Assembly (NCBI GenBank): GCA_946480685.1 | Contig: CAMLLI010000170.1 | Span: 1-7,733, forward strand | DNA length: 7,733 nucleotides | Reading direction: 5' to 3' | From: an uncultured Flammeovirgaceae bacterium | GTDB lineage: Bacteria > Bacteroidota > Bacteroidia > Cytophagales > Cyclobacteriaceae | Shown here: positions 1 to 7,078 of the stretch, one piece after another | Layout of the letters: every line of letters begins with the position of its first letter | Position numbering within the stretch: the stretch's first letter is position 1 | Position numbers and translations under genes: made by a program | The notes under the pieces: model-generated | The model's input: the letters and a program-made list of their open reading frames with translations, nothing else | Told to the model about the DNA's origin: nothing | The model's database searches: none

Positions 1-423
1 GGTAAAAATAAATGTTACTATGCCAAGCTTCACGATAATATGGTCGAGCTTAATGGTTCCATTAAAACCATCAAGCTTCCTGACTTTATGGAGGGAGCGC
101 ACATTCATAAGAAAAATGGCTGGTATTATTTATCGTATGGCTATGAATCTCCGGAGAAGGTTGCATACGCCATGAGTCGTTCTATCGATGGGCCGTGGCA
201 ATTTAAAGGTATACTTAACGAACTTGCAGGCAACTGTGAAACGAACCGCCCCGCTATTATTGATTTCAAAGGCAAGTCTTATTTCTTTTATCACAACGGA
301 GGTCTAAAAGATGGCGGCAGTCACAGGCGATCAGTATGTCTCGATTATCTATACTATAACGAGGATGGAAGTATGAAGCGGGTAGTGATGACGTCTGAAG
401 GTGTGATGAGCGTGGCGGGGTAG
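1..423 (+). CDS. Glycoside hydrolase family 43-type protein, C-terminal part (5' end outside window)
   Basis: The frame is open from base 1 (reading GKNKCYYAKLHDNM) to a TAG at 421-423, so about 140 C-terminal residues of a longer protein are visible. The first in-window ATG, at base 40, is internal and not the start. Family-typical blocks are YAKLHDNMVEL, then MEGAHIHKKNGWYYLSYG, then NRPAIIDFKGKSYFFYHNG, then RRSVCLDYLYYNEDG. In GH43 five-bladed beta-propeller enzymes the Glu before the HIHKKNGWYYLSY-like strand is the usual general acid, and the His of YHN lies in the metal- or substrate-binding centre; I assign both by pattern only. The family hydrolyses beta-xylosides, alpha-L-arabinosides or related plant polysaccharide linkages. 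The catalytic Asp residues, any signal peptide and the subfamily lie outside the window. The protein ends right after the propeller, with no C-terminal carbohydrate-binding module. It faces the efflux operon convergently. Confidence 0.85.
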   Translation, partial: GKNKCYYAKLHDNMVELNGSIKTIKLPDFMEGAHIHKKNGWYYLSYGYESPEKVAYAMSRSIDGPWQFKGILNELAGNCETNRPAIIDFKGKSYFFYHNGGLKDGGSHRRSVCLDYLYYNEDGSMKRVVMTSEGVMSVAG

Positions 424-439
424 AGGATTGGAAGATTGG

Positions 440-596
440 ATGATTATAACATTGGAAAATTTAAAAAGATTATAAAATTACAAGATTAGATATGCACTGA
501 TAAAAGAACGGGTATACCAATGATGGTATACCCGTTTCACTTCTTAAAGTATATCTTAAAAATCTTTCAATCTTATAATCTTACAATTTTTTCAAA
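440..596. repeat. Long imperfect inverted repeat, AT-rich, around the terminator hairpin
   Basis: The left arm (about 452-493) and the reverse complement of the right arm (about 551-596) share GATTATAA, then ATT, then AAGATT, then GATAT in the same order, with a few substitutions and a short length difference. Both arms sit 13-14 nt from the 12-bp core stem. The left side also carries GATT-rich copies (GGATTGGAAGATTGG, then GATTATAAC near 442-450). The whole spacer can therefore fold as one long imperfect hairpin or cruciform. It could be an intergenic repeat family member or simply degenerate AT-rich sequence; I judged the alignment by eye. Confidence 0.5.
507..536. terminator. Bidirectional intrinsic terminator between convergent genes
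   Basis: A perfect 12-bp stem, AACGGGTATACC pairing with GGTATACCCGTT, encloses a 6-nt loop (AATGAT). On the plus strand the stem is followed by TTCACTTCTT, and on the minus strand by CTTTTATC, so both transcripts get a T-rich tail; the minus-strand tail is better. It lies 84 bases past the GH43-type stop and 65 bases past the RND pump stop, the expected place for a shared terminator. Function is inferred from structure and position. Confidence 0.75.
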
Positions 597-600
597 TCCC

Positions 601-3600
601 CTAAATATCCGGAGTGGTTCTATCGGCTTCGCGGAGTTCGGTTAGTTTCTTTTTACCGTAGGAGACTTTGGTTATAATTACGTATAACACGGGGACGATA
701 AAGATCGCGAGGAACGTTGCGGCAAGCATACCTCCGATTACTGTCCAGCCGATGGTTTGACGTGCTACTGCTCCGGCACCGGACGCCAATGCTAATGGTA
801 ACACACCGAGTATAAAGGCAAGTGACGTCATGATGATCGGGCGTAAACGAAGTCTCACGGCATCGAGTGTTGCTTCGATCAGTTCTACACCTTTGTCCAC
901 ACGTTCTTTTGCAAATTCAACAATCAGGATCGCGTTCTTTGCGGCAAGACCAATGAGTGTAATCAAACCGATCTGCGCATATATATTGTTGTTGAGCTTT
1001 GGCAGGAACGTCAATGCGAGTATCGCTCCAAAGGCACCCAACGGTACGGCTAACATGATTGAGAACGGAACTGACCAGCTTTCATACAGGGCAGCAAGTA
1101 ATAATAATACTACCAGGATCGACAATGCAAAGATGGTAATCGTACTGCTTCCCGCTGCAAGCTCTTCGCGGCTAAGACCGGAGAAGTCGTAACCATAACC
1201 TGCTGGTAAAACTTCTGCTGCTACTTCACGTAACGCAGCCAAAGCTTGTCCGCTACTATAGCCGGTTGCAGCGTTACCATTGATCTCGGCAGAACGGAAA
1301 AGATTATAGTGCGATATAACCGGTGCACTTTCTACAACGCGATACGACACCAATGCGCTGAGCGGAACCGATGCACCTTCCCTGTTTAGTACATAATATT
1401 GTTTCAGGTCTTCTATATCATCGCGGTATACCGTATCAGCCTGCGCTACTACGCGGAAGTTTCTTCCATAGCGCGTAAAGTCGTTTACATACTGGCTTCC
1501 CATATAGGATGACATCGTAGAGAATACATCCGACATGGCTACTCCGAGTTTTTTTACTTTTTCACGATCTACTTCAACATAGTAGCCCGGAGTTTTTGCT
1601 GTAAAGAAGCTATAGGCCATTTGTATTTCCGGACGTTGATTCGCTTTCATCAGGAACTGTCCTAATACGCGCTCGAATTCTTTTATATCCGTGCCGGCTT
1701 TTTGTTCGAGCATGAAACTGAAACCACCGGTTTGTCCAAGACCCGGTATAGCAGGTGGTGGTACAATGACAATGTTTGCTTCCTTAATCGCTGCAAACTT
1801 TTGCTGCAACTGTCCTATCACACCAAACAACTGCTGTGAAGGATCTTTCCGCTGACTCCACGGATGCAACTGAATGAAGTATGTACCGCTGTTCGGTTTG
1901 AACGCAAAGTTGATCGCATTCAATCCACCGATACCGGTATAATTCTTAATTGCCGGCACTTCACGAATCATATCCGAAAGTTTAGCCATCAACTCACGTG
2001 TACGCGATGATGATGAACCTTCCGGCAATTCGAATGAAATGAAAAGACGTCCTTCATCTTCTGTGGGTATAAATCCAGTCGGCTTGCTTTGGAAGAGTGC
2101 AAACGTACCTACATATATACAGGCCAGCAGGATAAGCACGAGCGGAGTATAACGAATGCTGTGTTTTACACCATGGGCATAGTTGTCTGTAGTTCTTCCG
2201 AACCAGCCATTAAATTTGAAGAAGAACTTATTCAGTCCGCGTGAATCTTTGTTTACATTCATTGGCTTCAGCATCAGCGAGCATAGTGCCGGTGTAAGTG
2301 TAAGCGCTACGAATGCAGAAATCAACACCGATATAGCGATGGTAATCGCGAACTGCTGATAGAGACGACCTACGATACCCGGTATAAATCCTACCGGTAT
2401 AAACACGGCTGCCAATATCAGCGCAATGGCAATAACCGGAGCCGTTATATCTTTCATCGCTTTGCGCGTTGCGTCTTTTGCCGAAAGCTTCTCATGATCT
2501 ATATAGTGCTGCACGGCTTCCACCACCACAATCGCATCATCCACCACAATACCAATCGCCAGCACGAACCCAAACAACGTAAGCGTGTTGATCGTAAACC
2601 CTAACGGTATAAAGAAAATGAATGTACCAATAATGGATACCGGTATAGCAAGAACCGGCACCAGTGTAGCCCGCCAGCTTTGCAAAAAGAGGAACACCAC
2701 GATGGTTACAAGTATCAATGCTTCCACCAGGGTATGCACCACTTCCTCAATCGAGACTTCAACAACGGATACCGACTCGAATGAAACCACATAGTCTACA
2801 TCAGACGGAAACGAAGCTTTCAATTCTTTCAGTGCTGCATATACACCTTCCGCAGTAGCCAGTGCGTTGCTTCCCGGTGCCTGGTATATCAGCAACATCG
2901 CAGCGGGTTTACCGTTGATCGCTGAGAACCTTCCATAGTCAAAACGACCGAAGTCAATGCGGGCAACATCTTTCAGGTATACCAGCGATCCGTCTTTCGG
3001 ATTGGTGCGCACCACTATATTTTCAAACTCTTCCTGCGTTGTCAAGCGTCCATTTACCGTGATGGGATATTCGAATGTCTGCGAGTTGAATTGTGGCATC
3101 GCCCCTACTGTACCGGCAGCAACCTGCAAGTTCTGTTCCTGTATAGCAGCCGAAATTTCCTTTGCACTGATACTATATTGTGCAAGCTTATCCGGCTTGA
3201 GCCAGATACGCATACTGAAGTCCTGTCCCAAAGCGTTGATATCACCGACACCGGGAACACGTAACAGCGCATCGCGCACAAATATATTGGTATAGTTATC
3301 GAGGTATTCAACACCGTGTGTCCCTTTCGGTGAATATATACCCACCACCATCATGATGCTTGGGTTTCGTTTACGTACCACCATACCGAGTCTTCGTACT
3401 TCCTCCGGCAAACGCGGTTCCGCAATGCTTACACGGTTCTGCACATCCAGTGTCGCTATATTTACATCGGTGCCTACTTCGAACGTAACGTTCATCTGCA
3501 TTTGCCCCGTACTGGTACTGTTGGAGCTCATATACATCATACCGGGTGTACCGTTCACCTGTGTCTCCACCGGAGTAGCAACAGTTTGTTCCACTGTAAG

Positions 3601-3765
3601 AGCATCCGCACCGGTATAGTTACCGGAGACAGAAACTACCGGTGGCGTAATATCGGGATATTGTGTAACCGGCAGGTTCATCATCGCCAATACACCTACG
3701 AGTAAAATCAGCAGGGATATAACGATAGACGTGACCGGTCGTCTTATAAAAACATCTGAGATCAT
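601..3765 (-). CDS. RND (HAE1/AcrB-type) efflux pump inner-membrane transporter
   Basis: This is the proton-driven pump of a tripartite exporter, taking substrates from the inner membrane or periplasm into the outer-membrane channel. The 1054 residues match full-length AcrB/MexB-type proteins. It opens with the family start MISDVFIRRPV and first membrane helix, followed by a large periplasmic loop (about 30-340), TM helices 2-6 (about 340-500), TM7 (about 540-560), a second periplasmic loop (about 560-870) and TM8-12 (about 873-1030). The proton-relay residues are present: Asp409 and Asp410 in GIVVDDAIVVVE, Lys943 in AAKNAILIVEF, and Arg973 and Thr980 in RLRLRPIIMTS, equivalent to AcrB Asp407, Asp408, Lys940, Arg971 and Thr978. 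The two DD codons lie at 2536-2541. It starts with ATG at 3763-3765, 22 nt after the fusion-protein stop and without a clear Shine-Dalgarno. It is the last gene of the operon. The HAE1-type sequence points to small hydrophobic or amphiphilic compounds and not metal ions; the actual substrate is unknown. Confidence 0.96.
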   Translation of the reverse strand: MISDVFIRRPVTSIVISLLILLVGVLAMMNLPVTQYPDITPPVVSVSGNYTGADALTVEQTVATPVETQVNGTPGMMYMSSNSTSTGQMQMNVTFEVGTDVNIATLDVQNRVSIAEPRLPEEVRRLGMVVRKRNPSIMMVVGIYSPKGTHGVEYLDNYTNIFVRDALLRVPGVGDINALGQDFSMRIWLKPDKLAQYSISAKEISAAIQEQNLQVAAGTVGAMPQFNSQTFEYPITVNGRLTTQEEFENIVVRTNPKDGSLVYLKDVARIDFGRFDYGRFSAINGKPAAMLLIYQAPGSNALATAEGVYAALKELKASFPSDVDYVVSFESVSVVEVSIEEVVHTLVEALILVTIVVFLFLQSWRATLVPVLAIPVSIIGTFIFFIPLGFTINTLTLFGFVLAIGIVVDDAIVVVEAVQHYIDHEKLSAKDATRKAMKDITAPVIAIALILAAVFIPVGFIPGIVGRLYQQFAITIAISVLISAFVALTLTPALCSLMLKPMNVNKDSRGLNKFFFKFNGWFGRTTDNYAHGVKHSIRYTPLVLILLACIYVGTFALFQSKPTGFIPTEDEGRLFISFELPEGSSSSRTRELMAKLSDMIREVPAIKNYTGIGGLNAINFAFKPNSGTYFIQLHPWSQRKDPSQQLFGVIGQLQQKFAAIKEANIVIVPPPAIPGLGQTGGFSFMLEQKAGTDIKEFERVLGQFLMKANQRPEIQMAYSFFTAKTPGYYVEVDREKVKKLGVAMSDVFSTMSSYMGSQYVNDFTRYGRNFRVVAQADTVYRDDIEDLKQYYVLNREGASVPLSALVSYRVVESAPVISHYNLFRSAEINGNAATGYSSGQALAALREVAAEVLPAGYGYDFSGLSREELAAGSSTITIFALSILVVLLLLAALYESWSVPFSIMLAVPLGAFGAILALTFLPKLNNNIYAQIGLITLIGLAAKNAILIVEFAKERVDKGVELIEATLDAVRLRLRPIIMTSLAFILGVLPLALASGAGAVARQTIGWTVIGGMLAATFLAIFIVPVLYVIITKVSYGKKKLTELREADRTTPDI

Positions 3766-3787
3766 GGGCTTCTAAAATTTAGGTAAT

Positions 3788-4921
3788 TTATTTTCCTGCA
3801 CTTTTCTGCGGTGCACCTGCAGGAGGACCGACCTGTATTTTTGCTCCCTGACGCAAGCGTTGTATACCTTCCACAACAATCGTCTCGCCACTCTTCAAAC
3901 CATCGCGAACAACAACAGACTCCTGCATACGCGTGCCAAGCTGAAGTCTGCGCTGTTGTACAGAATCACCTTGCACAACAAATACAAAGTACTCGCCCAT
4001 TTGTTCGGTAACCGATTTATAGGGTATCACAACTCGATCACCTATATCCTGGTTCAGTACATCTACATTCAGTGTCATGCCGGGATATAGCTCGCGCTTT
4101 GGATTCGGGAATGACAGTCTTACGGTTATCGTTCCGCTCTGGCGACCGATCGCGCGATCTATAGCCATCAGCTTACCCGGATGCTCATACCGTGTACCAT
4201 CGGAATAACGTAAAGTAAACAAGGAGTCAATGTTGCTGGTGCGAAGTCTGTTGAAGCGATTGAGTTCACCCTCGTTGATCACGAAATCAACAGCCATCGG
4301 ATCTTCGGAAGATATAGTATTGAGCAACGGCTGACCCGGTGATACCTGCGTACCGATTCGCACCTGAGATATACCTATAGCACCATCAAAAGGAGCTGTT
4401 ATAACCGAGTAATTATAGTCTGTGGATGCGCTCGCGAGTTGTGCTTCTGCGGCTGCCACCTGCGACTGTGCTGTCTGGTAATCTGCGCGTGCATACTCTA
4501 CCTGCTGACGTGCTATCGCATCTTTCTCCAACAGCCGTTCATAGCGATCTACATCCTGCTTAACGCGATGCAGATTGGCTTTCGCACTTTGTACATTGGC
4601 TTGTGCCTGGCGAATCGCGGCCTGATATTTACTGCGGTCGATCTCGTAAAGCTTTTGTCCTTTCGAAACTTTCTGACCGTCTTTAATATATATATTCGTA
4701 ATATAGCCTGACACCTGGGGGCGGAGCTCTACTTCATTAACAGGCACTACCGTTGCCGGGTATACATCCGTACCGGTTACATTACTGGATGTTACTTGCT
4801 GAACATTAACCGGTACAGCCGGTGGCGGCCCTTGCTGTTTCTTCTGCGAATTCCCGCAGCCATTCAAGATGGTCAGCGTAACAAGTGCCGCAAAAAGCCG
4901 GAGTAAATGATGTTTCATCAT
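3788..4921 (-). CDS. RND efflux membrane-fusion protein (AcrA/MexA-type lipoprotein)
   Basis: This periplasmic adaptor joins the RND pump to the outer-membrane factor. I start it at the ATG at 4919-4921, giving 377 residues. An in-frame TTG at 4934-4936 would add five residues (MKYTY) ahead of a normal signal sequence, and a second ATG follows at 4916-4918. From the chosen start, a hydrophobic stretch (6-19) leads to the lipobox LNGC, with the lipidated Cys at 22; Asn at position -2 is unusual. A Pro/Gln-rich linker follows (KKQQGPPPAVPV). The AcrA-type order is visible: the first lipoyl half around VELRPQVSGYITNIYIKDGQ, a long alpha-helical coiled-coil hairpin rich in Gln and Ala, the second lipoyl half around YSVITAPFDGAIG, then the beta-barrel and membrane-proximal domains (VVIPYKSVTEQMGEYFVFVV). 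The gene lies 17 nt after the outer-membrane factor stop and 22 nt before the pump. Confidence 0.94.
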   Translation of the reverse strand: MMKHHLLRLFAALVTLTILNGCGNSQKKQQGPPPAVPVNVQQVTSSNVTGTDVYPATVVPVNEVELRPQVSGYITNIYIKDGQKVSKGQKLYEIDRSKYQAAIRQAQANVQSAKANLHRVKQDVDRYERLLEKDAIARQQVEYARADYQTAQSQVAAAEAQLASASTDYNYSVITAPFDGAIGISQVRIGTQVSPGQPLLNTISSEDPMAVDFVINEGELNRFNRLRTSNIDSLFTLRYSDGTRYEHPGKLMAIDRAIGRQSGTITVRLSFPNPKRELYPGMTLNVDVLNQDIGDRVVIPYKSVTEQMGEYFVFVVQGDSVQQRRLQLGTRMQESVVVRDGLKSGETIVVEGIQRLRQGAKIQVGPPAGAPQKSAGK

Positions 4922-4938
4922 ATAGGTATATTTCAAGA

Positions 4939-6270
4939 TCAGTTCACGTTAATAATTCCTAAAGCTCTTTCATAGTCGAGTTTGCTCGACAATACCTGGA
5001 AGAGTGCATTGTAATAATTGAGTTGTGCCGTTTGCAGATCAGTCTCTGCTACGATCAGGTCTACATACGCTTTAATGCCTTCATCGTATTGAAGCTTGAT
5101 GGTATTGTATACCTCCTTCGCTATCTCGGCATTCTGTCGCAGTACCTGCCATTCGTTATAGTCGCTCTTGTAATTTGCAAGTGCTGTCTGGTACTCGGTA
5201 TAGATGGCACGTTGTGTATTTTCCATTTGTACCTGCAGGCGATCTTCCTGCAGACGTGCACGTTTTACATTCTGCAGTCGCTTGGTACCGGTAAAGAGTG
5301 GTATCGAAGCCTGTATACCCAAGGCAGATGTTGGATACGCTTTGTTATACAGATCCGGTAACGAGTTATTAAAGAACAGCGGATTATAATTGATATAGGC
5401 AGAGAGTGTCGGCAGGAACCCGAGTTTGTAGTAGTTCGTGTTCAGCTGCAACAACTGCATTTGTGTTTGAAGCTGCTTGTATTCAATGCGCGATGCGTAT
5501 GCCGGAGTTTGCGTTGTATCAATAAGTATACCTTCGCTCATCAGCGTAGCACTGTCGTATTGCAACGTCAATTCCTTTTCCGGTGCTATACCCATCAGTT
5601 GCTTGAGGTAGGCAAATTTAGCATGCGTAGATTCAAACGTGCGCTTTCGACTGGCGCGTGTATTGGATAGCGATATACTTGCGCGCTGATAATCTGTCTT
5701 ATCAACAAGACCTGATTCATAGCGACTATAGGCATCTCTGTATTGCTTCTCCTGGCGGAGGATGTTTTCATTCAGGATACGCAGTTGCTCGCGCGTAAAG
5801 AGTATATCATAAAACGCTTTGCTAACTTCTACCACCACATCGATCTTGCTGCTCTCTGTATTTTGTGCAGCCTGCATACGGGTATATTTAGCAGCACGCG
5901 ATGCCAGAAACACATCGTTGCTGTATAGTGTTTGCGTTGCCTGAAATAGAATATTGGAATTGTATTTGGTACCGATGGTGATAACCTGGTCGCCAAACAC
6001 AGAAGTCTGTCTGCGAATATTGTGTACAGCCGCATACTGTGCCGATATCTGCGGCAGCCATGATGAAAGTCCGATGCGTACATCACGCTCGGCTATAGAT
6101 GCATCAATCTGTGCCTGCTGCACCGCGGCACCATTCTTCAGGGTATAGGAGATACATTGTTCAAGGGTAAAAGTACCCGGAATAGTATCGGAAGCCTGCT
6201 GACTATATACCTGCCAGGAAATCAGCAACCCGACAAGCATCAACAGCACTTTATACTTTGCCATTTTCAT
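4939..6270 (-). CDS. TolC/OprM-type outer-membrane efflux factor
   Basis: This 443-residue protein should trimerise into the outer-membrane channel and periplasmic tunnel of the exporter. The N-terminus (MKMAKYKVLLMLVGLLISWQVYSQQ) is a signal peptide with a likely cut after VYS; no lipobox Cys is present, unlike OprM itself. Two outer-membrane-efflux-protein repeats are visible. The first opens with TFTLEQCISYTLKNGAAVQQAQ (about 34-54), and the second with RIEYKQLQTQMQLLQLNTNYYKLGFLPTLSAYINYNP (about 263-299), matching the helix-then-LPxLS pattern of the family. Long Gln/Ala-rich helices lie between them. It ends ERALGIINVN with a TGA at 4939-4941. Its ATG (6268-6270) overlaps the repressor's TGA as ATGA, which suggests translational coupling. 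A second ATG at 6262-6264 is possible but loses the overlap. It precedes the fusion protein and pump genes; in many proteobacterial operons it comes last. Confidence 0.94.
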   Translation of the reverse strand: MKMAKYKVLLMLVGLLISWQVYSQQASDTIPGTFTLEQCISYTLKNGAAVQQAQIDASIAERDVRIGLSSWLPQISAQYAAVHNIRRQTSVFGDQVITIGTKYNSNILFQATQTLYSNDVFLASRAAKYTRMQAAQNTESSKIDVVVEVSKAFYDILFTREQLRILNENILRQEKQYRDAYSRYESGLVDKTDYQRASISLSNTRASRKRTFESTHAKFAYLKQLMGIAPEKELTLQYDSATLMSEGILIDTTQTPAYASRIEYKQLQTQMQLLQLNTNYYKLGFLPTLSAYINYNPLFFNNSLPDLYNKAYPTSALGIQASIPLFTGTKRLQNVKRARLQEDRLQVQMENTQRAIYTEYQTALANYKSDYNEWQVLRQNAEIAKEVYNTIKLQYDEGIKAYVDLIVAETDLQTAQLNYYNALFQVLSSKLDYERALGIINVN

Positions 6271-6893
6271 TTTCCATTTTTATTTAACTTGAAATCAATA
6301 GTACGTTTATCAGGATAACCGGTACCGGGCTTGGTAACACTTCGCCAGCAGGCATCAATCACTTCACTGACTTCTTCTTTTTTCAACACAACTTTTCGCA
6401 GTTTGTGCATCTTGGCCATCGTAATGATGTTACCATGAAAGAGAGCACTTAAAATTTCAGGCCGCAGGGGCATCAGCACATTTTGCTTAACGCCTTTACT
6501 AACAAAATCGAGAAGTGTTTTACGGAGAGCGCAGGTATTATCAGAGAGTTCGTCTGTATAATAAGGTGAATTTACGAACTGTTCGAAGAAACCCAGCACG
6601 TTCGGGTTATTAATATAGAATTGATACAGCGCTATCCATAGCTGGTAAAATTGTTCGGGATATGTGCGGGATGATTGCTCTGTTTTTGCAACGATAGCCT
6701 GTACCTGGTCCTTAATATATTTATAGAGCTCGATGAGCATTACTTCTTTACTGTCGAAGTAATGATAGATGGTGCCGGCGGCCACGTTAGCCCGCTCGGC
6801 AATCATGCTCACAGGCGTACCATGAAAACCCTTTTCGCGGATCAGCTCCAATACGGTCTGAAAGATGATATGCTTTTTGTCCGGTTGCTCCAT
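6267..6893 (-). CDS. TetR/AcrR-family repressor, likely regulator of its own efflux operon
   Basis: From the ATG at 6891-6893 this is a 208-residue TetR-type repressor. The N-terminal DNA-binding domain is clear: helix 1 around KKHIIFQTVLELIREKGF, the helix-turn-helix around TPVSMIAERANVAAGTIYHYF (26-46), and the family's following helix SKEVMLIELYKYI. The remainder is a mostly helical ligand and dimer domain, with FGF-like aromatic content (YQLWIALYQFYINNPNVLGFFEQF), as in efflux repressors; the inducer is not predictable. The frame continues upstream to a GTG at 6954-6956, which would add 21 residues. I reject that start because those residues are unlike the family, and because the operator and likely promoter would then be coding. 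The TGA at 6267-6269 overlaps the ATG of the outer-membrane factor. As first gene of the operon, with an operator touching its start codon, it probably represses both itself and the pump. Confidence 0.92.
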   Translation of the reverse strand: MEQPDKKHIIFQTVLELIREKGFHGTPVSMIAERANVAAGTIYHYFDSKEVMLIELYKYIKDQVQAIVAKTEQSSRTYPEQFYQLWIALYQFYINNPNVLGFFEQFVNSPYYTDELSDNTCALRKTLLDFVSKGVKQNVLMPLRPEILSALFHGNIITMAKMHKLRKVVLKKEEVSEVIDACWRSVTKPGTGYPDKRTIDFKLNKNGK

Positions 6894-6915
6894 ACCGATT
6901 GAATGTTCATTCGGT
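6894..6915. promoter_or_regulatory. TetR-type operator, 22-bp near-palindrome abutting the repressor start codon
   Basis: On the plus strand the left half is ACCGATTGAAT and the right half is GTTCATTCGGT. The reverse complement of the right half is ACCGAATGAAC, so 9 of 11 positions match. The core, read on the minus strand, is GAATGAACATTCA, very like the operators of TetR-family repressors such as Bm3R1 (GAATGAACGTTCATTC, recalled from memory). It ends exactly at the base before the ATG of the repressor and lies just downstream of the predicted promoter, well placed to block initiation or early elongation. Binding by the adjacent repressor is inference. Confidence 0.7.
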
Positions 6916-6922
6916 TTTTCAA

Positions 6923-6952
6923 CAATTCTACGACCTTCACAACTGTTGCAAT
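6923..6952 (-). promoter_or_regulatory. Candidate Bacteroidota-type promoter of the efflux operon
   Basis: Reading the minus strand, ATTG (6949-6952) is followed after 18 nt by TAGAATTG (6923-6930). This compares with the Bacteroidota sigma-factor consensus of TTTG or TTG near -33 and TAnnTTTG near -7; the -7 box differs at one specified base and the -33 at one. Transcription would begin a few bases before or in the operator at 6894-6915. The leader to the ATG at 6893 would be about 25 nt, without a Shine-Dalgarno. Such short motifs can occur by chance, hence the modest confidence. Confidence 0.4.
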
Positions 6953-7019
6953 CCACGTTCCGATTCAGGAATCGTTTGTTGAAGTGACAACCGGTAAAAA
7001 ACGTATACTAAAAGAAAAG

Positions 7020-7065
7020 CTATAGTATATAGATGAGGCAGCTATATGTTGTACCGCTTTACAAC
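7020..7065 (-). terminator. Possible weak terminator zone after the alditol-oxidase gene
   Basis: Downstream of the oxidase stop (7079-7081) three small AT-rich hairpins overlap or adjoin: GTTGTA/TACAAC around a 6-nt loop (7048-7065), ATATAG/CTATAT around 9 nt (7027-7047), and CTATA/TATAG around 3 nt (7020-7032). The last, read on the minus strand, is followed by CTTTTCTTTT. The stems are short and weak, so this is only a suggestion of where oxidase transcription might end before the efflux promoter. Confidence 0.25.
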
Positions 7066-7078
7066 TTGTTGAAGCTTT

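Noticed and set aside
507..536. Perfect inverted repeat considered as a regulator-binding site or a CRISPR-like repeat
   Set aside because: It occurs once, sits between two convergent stop codons and has T-rich tails on both strands, so a terminator explains it; no array or spacers exist.
830..1192. 120-codon open frame on the plus strand, opposite the pump gene
   Set aside because: It is antisense to conserved pump motifs around Lys943 and RPIIMTS, its translation is low-complexity Ser/Ala/Asn-rich and resembles no family, and it has no start signal.
2957..3295. 112-codon open frame on the plus strand inside the pump gene, with similar ones at 2585-2794 and 3353-3619
   Set aside because: All are shadows of the conserved pump coding frame, with no family resemblance.
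3105..3314. 69-codon minus-strand frame overlapping the pump gene in another frame
   Set aside because: It lies wholly within the conserved periplasmic domain of the pump; the pump frame is intact, so no frameshift or nested gene is needed.
5829..6086. 85-codon minus-strand frame inside the outer-membrane factor gene
   Set aside because: It is an alternative frame of a conserved OEP region; the Cys/His-rich look comes from reading Tyr- and Thr-rich codons out of frame.
6894..6956. GTG start adding 21 residues (with a CNSC motif) to the repressor
   Set aside because: The extension is unlike TetR N-termini and would place the operator and the candidate promoter in coding sequence. The CxxC is two Cys in a chance translation, not a metal or redox site.
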